Shown here one piece after another: positions 1-9,497 of a stretch of 64,000 nt of DNA. This DNA comes from Microbulbifer guangxiensis (GTDB lineage: Bacteria; Pseudomonadota; Gammaproteobacteria; Pseudomonadales; Cellvibrionaceae). The first letter of the stretch is position 1. Each line of letters starts with the position of its first letter. Made by a program: the position numbers and the translations under genes. Location: positions 62,001 to 126,000 of the forward strand of contig NZ_JAJSAQ010000002.1 of NCBI RefSeq assembly GCF_021729075.1, read 5' to 3'. The notes under the pieces are model-generated. The model worked only from the letters and a program-made list of their open reading frames with translations. It did no database searches and had not been told where the DNA came from.

Positions 1-32
1 ACAAAAAGGACTTTGTTCTCCGGAGATTCTCC

Positions 33-3000
33 ATGAAGCGTTTGTTTCTCGCTGCAATCGTGCTCCTGTTCGCGCACCTGACAGCCTGTAGTGCCGACGT
101 CAACACGGCCAGGCAGACTTCACCCACCGACACACAACCCCAGACTGTCGTCGATACCGACGGCGACGGCATCCAGGACACCAGTGATAACTGCCCGGAG
201 ACAGTGAACACCAACCAGGCCGACCTGGATGGTGATGGCACCGGGGATGCCTGTGACACGGACAAAGACGGGGACAGCGTTGCCGACGAAGCGGACAACT
301 GCCCTGCCGTCGCCAACCCGGGGCAGGGAGATCTGGATGGCGACGGAGCGGGCGATGCCTGTGACGCCGATGACGACAACGACGGCATCGACGACGGCAG
401 CGACAACTGTCCGGCCGTGCCCAACGAAGATCAGCCGGATGCAGACGGGGATGGCATCGGCGATGCCTGCGACGATGACCTGGACGGTGACGGCATCGAC
501 AACGAAGCCGACAACTGCCCGGCAGTGCCGAACAATGACCAGAGCGACCTGGACAGCGACGGTATTGGTGATGCCTGCGATAACGACCGCGATGGCGACG
601 ACATTACCGACAGCAACGACAACTGCCCTGGAATCGTCAACCCGGAACAGGATGACCAGGACAACGATGGCATCGGCGACGCCTGTGATGCGGACAGCGA
701 CACCGACGATGACGGCCTCGACGATGGCTCGGACAACTGCCCCACCGTAGAGAACCCGGACCAGACTGACACCGACAACGACGGCATCGGCGACGCATGC
801 GACAGCGACGATGACGGTGACAGCGTTGAGGACAGCGTGGACAACTGCCCCACCGACGCCAATACCGGGCAGGAGGACCTGGATGATGATGGCATCGGCG
901 ATGCCTGCGATAGCGACCGCGATGGCGACGGTGTGGACAACAATCCCGATGACAACAACCCGGGAGACAATTGCCCCGACATTGCCAACCCCGGGCAGGA
1001 AGATGCCGACAACGACGGCATCGGCGATGCCTGTGATCCACTGACGGACTCCGATGGCGACGGCCTCGGCGATGACGAGGACAACTGCCCTGCGGTTGCC
1101 AACCCGGACCAAGCAGACCTGGACGGTGACGGCATTGGCGATGCCTGTGATACGGATACCGACGGAGATGGTATTGGCAACAGTGCTGACAATTGTCCGG
1201 TAGATGCCAATTCAGACCAGCTCGATACGGACGGTGACACCACAGGCAATGCCTGTGACGATGATGATGACGGCGACGATGTCGGCGATATCGATGACAA
1301 TTGCCCACAGACAGCCAATGCGGACCAGGCCGACCAGGACGGCGACGGCATCGGCGATGCCTGCGACAGCGATCGCGATGGCGATGGCGTCGATAACAGC
1401 ACGGATAACTGCCCACTGACGGCCAATAGCGACCAGACCGACACCGATAATGATGGTTTCGGTGATGCCTGCGATGACAATACCGACAGTGACGGCGACA
1501 CCATCCCGGACGAGGCCGATAACTGCCCCAATACCGCCAACAGCGATCAGGCAGACCTGGACGCTGATGGCATCGGCGATGCCTGTGATGATGACGTCGA
1601 TGGCGACGGCGACAATAACGACGCTGACAACTGCCCAACCACGGCCAATCCCTCCCAGCTTGATACCGATGGCGATGGCCTCGGCAATGCCTGTGACGCC
1701 GATGATGATAACGATGGCGTCGATGACACAGTCGACAACTGCCCCACGATCGAGAATAGCGACCAGGCCAACCTGGATGGCGATGCGTTCGGCGATGCCT
1801 GCGACACTGACGAGGATGGCGACGGCCTCGAGGATGATGTGGACAACTGCCCGTCAGTCGCCAACCCCCGGCAGGAAGACCTGGATGGCGACAGCATTGG
1901 TGATGCCTGTGATACTGATGATGACAATGACGGTGTGGAAGACGGCGCCGATAACTGTCCGCTAGCCGCCAATCAAGGGCAGACAGACACCGATGGCGAT
2001 GGTATCGGCGATGCCTGTGATCCGGATCGCGACGGTGACGGCACCTCGAATAGTGAGGACAACTGTCCAGCAGTCAGCAATGAGGATCAGGCAGACCTCG
2101 ATGGCGACGGGCTCGGAGACGCCTGTGACAGTGATGAGGATGGTGACGGTGTAGACAATCTCGTCGATAACTGTCCATCAGTCGCCAATACCAGCCAGGA
2201 AGACCGTGACGATGACAGCCTGGGGGATGCCTGCGACTCCGATGACGATAACGACGGCACTCCAGATGAGAGCGACAACTGTCCCCTCCTCGCCAACAAC
2301 GCGCAGGAAGACGCTGACGGCGATGGTATCGGGGATGCCTGTGACGACGATCGCGATGGTGATGGCGTTGTCAACGACGAGGACAACTGCCCCGCCATCT
2401 CCAATCCAAACCAGGAAAACGCTGACGGGGATGAATTTGGAGACGCCTGTGACAGTAATACCGACAGCGATGGGGACAGCGTTCCCGATGAGTCTGACAA
2501 CTGCCCCACCATCCCCAACCCTGAGCAGGCTGACCAGGATGGCGACGGTTTAGGAGATGTTTGTGACAGCGATGTGGATGGAGACGGCACTGATAACGAT
2601 GCAGACAACTGTCAGAACATTGCCAACGATCAGGCAGATAGCGATGGCGACGGGATCGGGGACGCATGTGACGATGACATCGATGGAGATGGAGTCAGCA
2701 ACGAAAGCGACAACTGCCCCACTGACGCCAACGGCGACCAGGCAGACCTGGATGGTGACGGGAACGGGAATGCCTGTGACACCGACCTCGATGGCGACGG
2801 CGTAGACAACGGCTCGGACAACTGCCCCGTCACGGCGAATCCGGACCAACTGGATCTGGATGGCGACGGTCTGGGGGATGCCTGTGACCCGGATACAGAC
2901 GGTGATGGCATCAACGACGACATCGACAACTGTCCAATGACCGCCAATGATGACCAGGCCGACACAGACGGTGACGGCATCGGCGATGCCTGCGACGAGG

Positions 3001-3827
3001 ATCTGGATGGTGACGGTGTCAATGATGACGTCGACAACTGTCCGCTCGATCCGAATGCCGGTCAGCAAGACAGCGATGGTGATGGCACCGGCGATGCCTG
3101 CGACCTCGATCGGGATGGCGACGGTATCGAAAACGACGGGGACAACTGTCCATCCATTCCGAACCCTGCGCAGCTCGATGCGGATGGCGATGGTAACGGT
3201 GATGTCTGCGATACCGATTCTGATGGGGACGGTATCGAAAATAATGCCGATAACTGCCCGCAGACCCCCAACCCGGATCAGACCGACACTGACGGGGATG
3301 GCATCGGTGATGTCTGTGATGACGAGCAGGCCGCAAGCTGTGCGTCTTTCGGCGACTTCCAGCCGATTACCACCAGCGACTCCCGGCTCGCCAGCGGCAA
3401 AGTCGAGCCCTGTGTGGGCTGTTCGGTGACCAGCCCGGGGCGGGTCACCAACAGCGTGCTCACGGATGCGGCACGTATCGAAGTCACTGCCGATGCCGGG
3501 GGCTACGCCTATATCGACGTCACCAAGGCATCCGTGCTTTCGGGCCGCCATATGATCGGTTTCCTGGTGGAGAAACCCACCAGCCTGCTGGATACGGTGC
3601 TGCTGAATACCATCACCATCAGTACCTGGCTCAACGGCACAGCCACCGGTGACAGCTCCTCGGGCAGCTCACTGGTGGCCTTCAAAGTGGACGGCGCCGT
3701 CAATCAGCGGGTGATCGTGATTGCCACGGACAAGGACTTCAACAAGGTACGACTGCGTCTCGGCAGCCTGCCCGGGGAGCTGAACCAGCTGGATGTCTAC
3801 ATGGCCTGTATGGCACCACTCCAATAA
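33..3827 (+). CDS. Giant thrombospondin type-3 repeat lipoprotein
   Basis: The 1264-residue product starts with a lipoprotein signal peptide ending in the lipobox LTAC, so it is probably lipid-anchored. From about residue 45 to 1100 it consists of 29 repeats of roughly 36 residues, each built on DNCP-x-x-x-N-x-x-Q-x-D-x-DGDGxGDACD, the thrombospondin type-3 pattern that binds several Ca2+ ions per repeat. One repeat has DNCQ and is a residue short; others replace DACD with NACD or DVCD, and a few linkers carry extra residues. The last 160 or so residues are non-repetitive and look like a small beta-rich domain of unknown role. GGAG at 22-25 supports the ATG. A calcium-stiffened surface or adhesive rod is an inference. 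Confidence 0.88.
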   Translation: MKRLFLAAIVLLFAHLTACSADVNTARQTSPTDTQPQTVVDTDGDGIQDTSDNCPETVNTNQADLDGDGTGDACDTDKDGDSVADEADNCPAVANPGQGDLDGDGAGDACDADDDNDGIDDGSDNCPAVPNEDQPDADGDGIGDACDDDLDGDGIDNEADNCPAVPNNDQSDLDSDGIGDACDNDRDGDDITDSNDNCPGIVNPEQDDQDNDGIGDACDADSDTDDDGLDDGSDNCPTVENPDQTDTDNDGIGDACDSDDDGDSVEDSVDNCPTDANTGQEDLDDDGIGDACDSDRDGDGVDNNPDDNNPGDNCPDIANPGQEDADNDGIGDACDPLTDSDGDGLGDDEDNCPAVANPDQADLDGDGIGDACDTDTDGDGIGNSADNCPVDANSDQLDTDGDTTGNACDDDDDGDDVGDIDDNCPQTANADQADQDGDGIGDACDSDRDGDGVDNSTDNCPLTANSDQTDTDNDGFGDACDDNTDSDGDTIPDEADNCPNTANSDQADLDADGIGDACDDDVDGDGDNNDADNCPTTANPSQLDTDGDGLGNACDADDDNDGVDDTVDNCPTIENSDQANLDGDAFGDACDTDEDGDGLEDDVDNCPSVANPRQEDLDGDSIGDACDTDDDNDGVEDGADNCPLAANQGQTDTDGDGIGDACDPDRDGDGTSNSEDNCPAVSNEDQADLDGDGLGDACDSDEDGDGVDNLVDNCPSVANTSQEDRDDDSLGDACDSDDDNDGTPDESDNCPLLANNAQEDADGDGIGDACDDDRDGDGVVNDEDNCPAISNPNQENADGDEFGDACDSNTDSDGDSVPDESDNCPTIPNPEQADQDGDGLGDVCDSDVDGDGTDNDADNCQNIANDQADSDGDGIGDACDDDIDGDGVSNESDNCPTDANGDQADLDGDGNGNACDTDLDGDGVDNGSDNCPVTANPDQLDLDGDGLGDACDPDTDGDGINDDIDNCPMTANDDQADTDGDGIGDACDEDLDGDGVNDDVDNCPLDPNAGQQDSDGDGTGDACDLDRDGDGIENDGDNCPSIPNPAQLDADGDGNGDVCDTDSDGDGIENNADNCPQTPNPDQTDTDGDGIGDVCDDEQAASCASFGDFQPITTSDSRLASGKVEPCVGCSVTSPGRVTNSVLTDAARIEVTADAGGYAYIDVTKASVLSGRHMIGFLVEKPTSLLDTVLLNTITISTWLNGTATGDSSSGSSLVAFKVDGAVNQRVIVIATDKDFNKVRLRLGSLPGELNQLDVYMACMAPLQ

Positions 3828-3849
3828 ACCAACTACGTCACCTGCCCAT

Positions 3850-3877
3850 AGCCCCGGCATCGCCGGGGCTTTTTTTT
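3850..3877 (+). terminator. Rho-independent terminator of the TSP3-repeat gene
   Basis: A GC-rich stem (gccccggc / gccggggc, tiny loop) is followed by eight T residues, 23 bases after the stop codon of the repeat lipoprotein. Confidence 0.85.
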
Positions 3878-3945
3878 GCTCTGAATGCGGGCGCCCCGAG
3901 TGAAAGGTTTCCAACTTTTGGTCTGAATATATCTTTCAGAGAGCA

Positions 3946-3975
3946 CAAAAAAACCCGGCCGGAGCCGGGTTTCTT
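3946..3975 (-). terminator. Rho-independent terminator of the outer-membrane barrel gene
   Basis: The stem aacccggc / gccgggtt is preceded on the plus strand by seven A residues, which become the U tract for transcription from the minus strand. It lies 36 bases beyond the stop of the barrel gene. Confidence 0.8.
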
Positions 3976-4010
3976 GTAATCACGCTGTATTGCCCGATAT
4001 CCGGGCCGGG

Positions 4011-4571
4011 CTACCAGACAAATTGCAAACCGGCGCTGGCGAAATACAGCAGATCCGTTTCGGCCACACCCGGGTAGGCGTCTACATTCAGGCCCACTCT
4101 TAAATGTCCCTTGCCCAGCTCGGCACCAAAGCCAGCCATTGGTGTTATGCCGCTTGAGCTGTTGCCCCCAACAAGAAAAGCACCACCGGATTGGTTTTCC
4201 TCCCAATATCCGAGGCCGCCTTTCACGTGCCACTGGACCAATTCATTGATGGGTTTTCGCCATAAGAATGAAGCATCAGTAATACTCGAGCTTACACTGG
4301 GGGCGTTAAAAATCGGGTCGACGTCCCCCGTCAAGCGAACGTCAAAAAATGTGCTTCCCAACCGGAGTTCGAATTGTTCCGAAAGCCTCAGGCCATAAAA
4401 AAGACGGAACGCCTGATCGCTGTCGTCACAATCAGAAATCGTTGAAAAATTCGCACACGGACTTCCTGAGACGCCTGCGGGGCCGATCTCGATACCAAGG
4501 GCATGGTCAACTGCATAGGAAGATGCCGGAAGAGCTAAAGCGAAGCCGAATAACAGAACCCCAAATTTCAT
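4011..4571 (-). CDS. Small outer-membrane beta-barrel protein, family not recognised
   Basis: The 186-residue product has a Sec signal peptide (MKFGVLLFGF then an ASSYA cleavage site near residue 20). The mature part alternates hydrophobic and polar residues and ends in GLQFVW, an aromatic C-terminus typical of BAM substrates. Its size fits an eight-stranded barrel. Two cysteines near residues 39 and 48 could form a periplasmic disulfide. I do not recognise the exact family and propose no ligand. It is monocistronic, with its own terminator and about 400 bases of non-coding DNA upstream. Confidence 0.65.
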   Translation of the reverse strand: MKFGVLLFGFALALPASSYAVDHALGIEIGPAGVSGSPCANFSTISDCDDSDQAFRLFYGLRLSEQFELRLGSTFFDVRLTGDVDPIFNAPSVSSSITDASFLWRKPINELVQWHVKGGLGYWEENQSGGAFLVGGNSSSGITPMAGFGAELGKGHLRVGLNVDAYPGVAETDLLYFASAGLQFVW

Positions 4572-4851
4572 GACAAATCTCCTTGATCGATAATCGAATC
4601 AGTCCCTGGAGCAATCAATTTATGCGTCATGCGGTTGAACCCGTTTCTCCGGGCCACCAGACAAACAACAACCGTAAAGTCTGACGGGGTGTTAACCCAA
4701 TCCAGATCGTATCCCCTGGCAAATGGCTTGACCAGCGCAATCTTGTGTGGGGTACATTTTCCTGATGCAGGGAGGCAGGCCAAAATTGGCTCAATGGCGC
4801 CATATCGTGGGTCGCCTGCAGCGGGTGATGCCGCTGTCCTGCAGGTAGTGA

Positions 4852-4880
4852 CTGGGTCCCGGCTTTCGCCGGGATGACGG
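4852..4880. repeat. Copy of a common proteobacterial intergenic palindrome
   Basis: The segment holds cccggc-ttt-gccggg followed by atgacgg. Read on the minus strand it gives GTCATCCCGGCGAAAGCCGG, the hallmark of a dispersed repeat found between genes in many proteobacteria. It often yields spurious translations such as RHPGESRDP, as here. Confidence 0.6.
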
Positions 4881-4922
4881 GAATGACGGGGGTACACCGG
4901 GGTAGCGATAGCCGAGAAACAA

Positions 4923-4947
4923 AAAGCCCCGCTGCTGCGGGGCTTCT
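4923..4947 (-). terminator. Rho-independent terminator of the M49-like peptidase gene
   Basis: The stem agccccgc / gcggggct has a run of A residues on its plus-strand left side, giving a U tract in the minus-strand transcript, 22 bases past the peptidase stop codon. Confidence 0.8.
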
Positions 4948-4968
4948 GAAACGTGAGGAGAGGAGGGC

Positions 4969-6666
4969 TTACTGCAACCCGAGCACTTCCTTGCCCTGCA
5001 CGAAAGTCACATCCACCGGAATACTCGCTTCTGCGAGCCGGTCCAGATCGGCCTGGAGCTCTGCACCAACTACGCCCTTGCCTTCCAGCAGCTCTTTGGA
5101 CTTCTCGTAATCGCCGTCTCCCTGGATTGTCAGGATCAGGTTGGAGAGGCTGGTCATGGCCTCCTGCATCTTGTCGAAGTCGACGCTGTACTGACCGGAC
5201 TCAGGATCACGGGTAAACGCGCCCTGCTCCTTGAAGTAGTTGAAGCGCATCATGTTGGCCTTACCGTGGGCGCTGGCTGCACCAAAGCGCACACTGCGGA
5301 AGATACTGGCGAGGAAGGTCACGTAGTTGTCCATCAGCTCGCCCTCTTCCAGCTCCCCTTTCTCGTGCAGGCGGGTCACCATGTACAGGCCGAGGATGTC
5401 TGCCTTGCCCTCTTCCAGCGCAGAGGAAGTCTCCTTCAGGGCCTGGCGCACGTTGGCACCGTCGGTCACGGTCTTCTTGATACCCAGCCCGTGCGCCACT
5501 TCATGGAACATGGTGTTGGAGAAGAAGGCCGGGAAGGTGATGTGCTTGCGCTGGTCCTCAGCGATCAGCACCTCACTGATCGGCACCAGGATCTTGTCGA
5601 ATTTGGCGCGCATGGCGTTCTTCAACTGCAGGCGCCGGGTGCCCTTGGCCAACTGCACTTCCTCGTCATTGGGAAGGTTGATGGCAATGGTCTTGGAGCC
5701 GGCATTGCTGTGACCTGCGTAATACAGAACATCATACGCGTTCAGGTCAGAGTCGGTCCCGGGCACTTCGGACTTGTACTTTTCATCCACCGGCAGCCCC
5801 TTCTGCAACTCAGGCAGGAAGGCGGCGAACTTGGCCAGCTTCTCGCTCCATTCCATGTCCTTCAGCAGTACGTAGGACTCATAAGCGGTACGGTAGGCGA
5901 AGAGCTGGTCTTCATAGTTTTCGATGGGACCGATCACCACGTCGATCTCGTTGTTCTTCATGTCCATCCAGGCCATATCACTTGGACGGAAATCATCGGT
6001 TATCAGCGCCTCGGCACGCATGTTCAGGTAGTTGGCGAACTGCTCATCCTCTGCCAGCCCGGCGGCCTCACGCAGGATGCCGGCAGCCTTCTCCAGGTCG
6101 GCCTTGTAGGCCTCGTGATAGGGCACAAGCGTCAGGTTGCCCTGATCATCGCGACGCACCAGCGAATACAGTCCGTCCTTGCCGGGCTGTTCCCAGGCCT
6201 CAAACTCGGCCTTGGTCATATCTTCCGGATAGAACCGGGCCCCGAGAGGCTTGGGCCCGTAACCCTCTACGAATGGCTCATTGTTGGCGAGCCGGTCCCA
6301 GGGGCCGTAGTTGATGTCGGCAAACTTGCGCTTGGCCGGGTCATCGATCTCTGGCAGCAGCTGATCCGCCGGGCCAAAGGACTGCAGCCAGAACAGCCGG
6401 TCCATGATTTCACTGGCATCGATCAGCCTGGCAATCATCTGCCGCTGGTCGTCAGAGAGGTCGGAGAGATCGGCATTCAACTCTACCGGTACATAGATAT
6501 CGAACCGGGAGCTGCTCTCCGCTTGCTCGGAAGCGGTTTCGCTCTGGGACTCAACCTGAGCTGCCGGGGCTTCTCCGGCGTTGCGGGGCTGCTGCTCATC
6601 GCGGGGCGAGCAGGCGCTCACCAGTGCCAGCGCCATCAGGGCGGCGGTGATCTTAGCGGTTTTCAT
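4969..6666 (-). CDS. M49-like (dipeptidyl-peptidase III type) zinc peptidase lipoprotein
   Basis: The 565-residue product begins with a lipoprotein signal peptide (lipobox LVSAC), so it should be anchored to an envelope membrane. A low-complexity linker (residues 22-50) precedes the enzyme domain. HEVAH at residues 388-392 is a gluzincin zinc site, and EEGKAD at 418-423 supplies the third zinc ligand. The NAGSKTIAINLPNDE stretch before it matches the dipeptidyl-peptidase III-like branch also seen in plant Nudix-3-type proteins. The active site is HExxH, not the HExxxH of classical M49 enzymes. Release of dipeptides or small peptides is expected, but substrate is unknown. It is transcribed alone, behind the ABC exporter. 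Confidence 0.72.
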   Translation of the reverse strand: MKTAKITAALMALALVSACSPRDEQQPRNAGEAPAAQVESQSETASEQAESSSRFDIYVPVELNADLSDLSDDQRQMIARLIDASEIMDRLFWLQSFGPADQLLPEIDDPAKRKFADINYGPWDRLANNEPFVEGYGPKPLGARFYPEDMTKAEFEAWEQPGKDGLYSLVRRDDQGNLTLVPYHEAYKADLEKAAGILREAAGLAEDEQFANYLNMRAEALITDDFRPSDMAWMDMKNNEIDVVIGPIENYEDQLFAYRTAYESYVLLKDMEWSEKLAKFAAFLPELQKGLPVDEKYKSEVPGTDSDLNAYDVLYYAGHSNAGSKTIAINLPNDEEVQLAKGTRRLQLKNAMRAKFDKILVPISEVLIAEDQRKHITFPAFFSNTMFHEVAHGLGIKKTVTDGANVRQALKETSSALEEGKADILGLYMVTRLHEKGELEEGELMDNYVTFLASIFRSVRFGAASAHGKANMMRFNYFKEQGAFTRDPESGQYSVDFDKMQEAMTSLSNLILTIQGDGDYEKSKELLEGKGVVGAELQADLDRLAEASIPVDVTFVQGKEVLGLQ

Positions 6667-6758
6667 AGAAATCCTGCCTGTTATCTGTAATGGTCCGGCG
6701 CCACATTACGGCGGCACCAGATTTTTATCAAGACAGTGGCAAGCCCGGAGGACAGGAC

Positions 6759-8624
6759 TCAGGCGTCCGGCATGTCGTTGTCGACCCGGCTTTGTCGTTC
6801 CTGTTGCTGCAGCCGCCACAGCGACGCGTAGAGACCATCCTCTGACAGCAGCTGCGAGTGGGATCCCCGCTCTACCACCCGGCCCTGGTCCAGCACCAGG
6901 ATCACATCCGCATCCACGACCGTGGACAAGCGGTGGGCGATCACCAGGGTGGTCTGCTCCGACGCCACCTGCCGCAGGGCGCCGAGGATGCCCTGCTCCG
7001 AGCGGCTGTCCAGGGACGAAGTGGCCTCATCAAAGACCATGATAGGTGGGTGCTTGAGCAGCGCGCGGGCAATGGCCACCCGCTGTTTCTCGCCACCCGA
7101 GAGCTTCAGCCCCCGCTCCCCTACCAGCGTATTCACGCCCTCTGGCAGCTGCCGGATAAAGCTCTCCAGCTGGGCGTGACGAATGGCCTCCATTACTTCG
7201 TCGTCACTGGCCCCGACCCGACCATAGCGCACGTTTTCAAGGATCGACTGGTTGAACAGCACCGCATCCTGGGGCACGACACCGATGGCGGCACGCAGGG
7301 ACGACTGGCTTACAGCAGCGATATCCTGGCCGTCGATGGTAATACGCCCGGATGTCGGGTCGTAAAACCGGAACAGCAGCTTGAACAGGGTCGACTTTCC
7401 GGCACCGCTGGCCCCGACGATGGCCACCTTCTGCCGCGGCTCTACCGTGAAACTGACTCCCTTGAGAATTTCACGATCTTTCCGATAAGCAAAATGCACG
7501 TCGTCAAAGATGATCCGCCCCTGCCCCACCTGCAGGTCCGGTGCATCCGCCGGATCTCCGATCGCGGGCTTAACCCGCAATAGAGCAAACATCTTCTCGA
7601 TATTGGCGAGGGAACCTTTCATCTCCCGGTAAACGAAACCGAGGAAGTTCAGCGGGATAAAGATCTGCATCATGAAGGCGTTGATGAGAACGAAGTCGCC
7701 GATGGTCATATCACCGGAAACCACGCTCATGGCCGCGAGGATCATCGCTGTGGCCATGGCGCTGGCGATGATCAGGGCCTGGCCAGCGTTCAGGCCGAAC
7801 AGCGACAGGCGGTTCTTGCGCCGTGCCTGCTCCCAGAAAGCCAGCTCCCGATCGTAGTGCCCGGCCTCGTAGTCTTCATTGCCGAAATACTTGACTGTTT
7901 CGTAATTGAGCAGGCTGTCCACAGCGCGGCTGCTGCTCTGACTCTCGGCCTGGTTGAGCTCGCGGACAAAACGGGTACGCCATTCCGTGGCTACCACGGA
8001 AAAACCGATGTAAATTACCACCGCACCCAGCACCAGCAGGGCAAAGACACCACTGTAGTTCCACCAGAGCAACCCCGCCACCATGCCGATTTCCAACAGT
8101 GTCGGCACGATGTTGAAGACCATGAAGCGCATCAGGAACCCGATACCGGCATTGCCGCGCTCTATGTCCCGGGATAGCCCGCCAGTGCGGCGGTTGAGAT
8201 GAAAATCGAGGTCGAGTTTGTGCAGATGCTCAAATACCTCGAGTCCGATGCGACGCTGTGCCCGCTCTGTCACACGCCCAAAGATCGTGTCCCGAAGCTC
8301 TCCGAACAGGACACTGGAGAAACGCACGGCACCGTAGGCGAGCAACAACCCCAGGGGAAGTGCCACGGCGGCACCAATACCGCCGGCCGCATCCAGGTCG
8401 TCGACGATATGCTTGAGTAAAAACGGCAGCGCCACGCTTGCCAGCTTGGCGCCTACCAGGCATAACAGTGCCAGAATCACCGCGCGGCGGAATTCCAGCA
8501 GGTAGGGAAACAGGGTCTTGAGTGCGCCCCAGTGCACCTCGCTCAGGGGAACATCGGACTTGGGTCTCGGCATGGCAGAACTCGGTGAAAACCGGTCCAC
8601 AGTATACGGCCCGGGTTCGCTCAC
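6759..8624 (-). CDS. Atm1/HMT-type ABC exporter (fused membrane and ATPase domains)
   Basis: This 621-residue half-transporter has an N-terminal six-helix export domain (residues 40-340) followed by an ATPase domain. Walker A GASGAGKST is at 404-412, the signature LSGGEKQ at 508-514, then a Walker B ending FDEATSSLD. The N-terminal PYLLEFRRAV...LPFLLKHIVDDLD region resembles the Atm1/HMT1 class, which exports glutathione-linked metal or Fe-S-related compounds. The longest frame starts at GTG 8624; ATG at 8573 (MPRPKSDVP) gives a more usual N-terminus and neither has a clear Shine-Dalgarno site. It probably works as a homodimer in the inner membrane. Confidence 0.85.
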   Translation of the reverse strand: MSEPGPYTVDRFSPSSAMPRPKSDVPLSEVHWGALKTLFPYLLEFRRAVILALLCLVGAKLASVALPFLLKHIVDDLDAAGGIGAAVALPLGLLLAYGAVRFSSVLFGELRDTIFGRVTERAQRRIGLEVFEHLHKLDLDFHLNRRTGGLSRDIERGNAGIGFLMRFMVFNIVPTLLEIGMVAGLLWWNYSGVFALLVLGAVVIYIGFSVVATEWRTRFVRELNQAESQSSSRAVDSLLNYETVKYFGNEDYEAGHYDRELAFWEQARRKNRLSLFGLNAGQALIIASAMATAMILAAMSVVSGDMTIGDFVLINAFMMQIFIPLNFLGFVYREMKGSLANIEKMFALLRVKPAIGDPADAPDLQVGQGRIIFDDVHFAYRKDREILKGVSFTVEPRQKVAIVGASGAGKSTLFKLLFRFYDPTSGRITIDGQDIAAVSQSSLRAAIGVVPQDAVLFNQSILENVRYGRVGASDDEVMEAIRHAQLESFIRQLPEGVNTLVGERGLKLSGGEKQRVAIARALLKHPPIMVFDEATSSLDSRSEQGILGALRQVASEQTTLVIAHRLSTVVDADVILVLDQGRVVERGSHSQLLSEDGLYASLWRLQQQERQSRVDNDMPDA

Positions 8625-8717
8625 TGCAGCCGCTGCGTCACCGCCCCAATGAACCGACCCCGGTCTGCAAACCCGCTTCCCCTTACGGTGGGCTTCTTCT
8701 ACCCGGGGCGGGTTGCA

Positions 8718-9329
8718 TCAGTTCAATGCGCGCAACGGCACATCCTTACGGTGGGTAATATCAGCGTCGAGGATCTTCACCAGGAATTCGGTCAGGATGC
8801 CCGCCGTAAAACCCCAGATCTCGTAGTCCTGGAACTGGTAGGCGGGAAGGTAGATGGCATGCTCGTCGATGGTGATGCGATCGGTGCGGATCCGCGGATC
8901 CTCCAGGAAAAACGATAGCGGTACACGAAAGATCGCGTCCAGCTCTCCCGGATTGGGGTACAGCTCCACGTCCGCCGACACCACACCCAGCCACGGCGTG
9001 ACGCGGACATTCCAGCGGGTGGAGCGCGGCCAGAGCGGGCCCAGGATTCGTACCTCCTCGGGTGGCAGCCCAATTTCCTCTTCGGTCTCCCGCAGGGCTG
9101 TGTATTTCAATGACCGGTCGCCGGGCTCCCAGCGGCCACCGGGAAAAGACACTTCACCGGAATGGGTGGAAAGATGTTGTGAGCGCAGGGTCAGAATGAC
9201 CTCCGGATCCGGCTCGTCGGTCAGGGCCAGCAATACTGCTGCGTGCCCCTCCAGATCGGGCCCCCTGGCAACCCTGCCCTCAAGCTTTGCCCGCAGGGTA
9301 GAAAATTTTGCCTCAATTTCAGCCAACAT
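8718..9329 (-). CDS. CoA-pyrophosphatase-type NUDIX hydrolase
   Basis: From ATG 9329 the product has 203 residues. The NUDIX box runs from G64 to G87 with the RETEEEIG core, and the SGEVSFPGGR segment just before it is characteristic of the NudL / CoA-diphosphatase branch. These enzymes cut coenzyme A into phosphopantetheine and 3',5'-ADP. The frame is open to 9377, which would add MVLPICLQAWRHAKNL; I prefer MLAEIEAKF because family members start close to this point. It lies 93 bases before the ABC exporter on the same strand, so co-transcription is possible. Confidence 0.8.
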   Translation of the reverse strand: MLAEIEAKFSTLRAKLEGRVARGPDLEGHAAVLLALTDEPDPEVILTLRSQHLSTHSGEVSFPGGRWEPGDRSLKYTALRETEEEIGLPPEEVRILGPLWPRSTRWNVRVTPWLGVVSADVELYPNPGELDAIFRVPLSFFLEDPRIRTDRITIDEHAIYLPAYQFQDYEIWGFTAGILTEFLVKILDADITHRKDVPLRALN

Positions 9330-9497
9330 AAGATTTTTAGCATGCCGCCAAGCCTGCAAGCATATTGGCAGCACCATACTCCGGAAAACCAGCTCTCTGC
9401 CATTCTATCCTGTGCCCGGCTTTTTCCGCCATTGACTCGTCTGCGCACAAACTGCACAGGAACCTGTTCCAATCGTCGGCGGCCAACACAAGGCTGG

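Larger units (their letters stand above)
4572..4968. other. Non-coding interval with two hairpins
   Basis: No convincing gene is present in these 397 bases. They hold an imperfect hairpin at about 4813-4846 (cctgcag / ctgcagg arms), a dispersed-repeat-like hairpin at 4852-4880, and the terminator of the downstream peptidase gene at 4923-4947. The 109-codon open frame here reads through the repeat and is not a gene. Confidence 0.6.

Noticed and set aside
3070-3330. Regular 108-base periodicity that could look like a CRISPR array
   Set aside because: It is the codon-level repeat of TSP3 units inside one open frame; there are no constant repeats with unique spacers and no cas genes.
120-3700. 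Many long antisense and shifted open frames inside the TSP3-repeat gene (up to 369 codons)
   Set aside because: They are mirror products of the D/G/N-rich repeat (long runs of Ser/Pro/Arg or Val/Ile), lack ribosome sites, and disappear outside the repeats.
4568-4897. 109-codon minus-strand frame starting MYPRHSRHPGESRDP
   Set aside because: Its start is translation of a known intergenic palindrome; composition is not protein-like.
5266-6690. 474-codon plus-strand frame over the M49-like gene
   Set aside because: It is exactly antisense to a gene with clear motifs and has no family features.
8681-8757. Short direct repeat ccttacggtggg at the end of the NUDIX gene
   Set aside because: Only two 12-base copies, one of them inside the coding region; chance or minor duplication cannot be told apart and no function is suggested.
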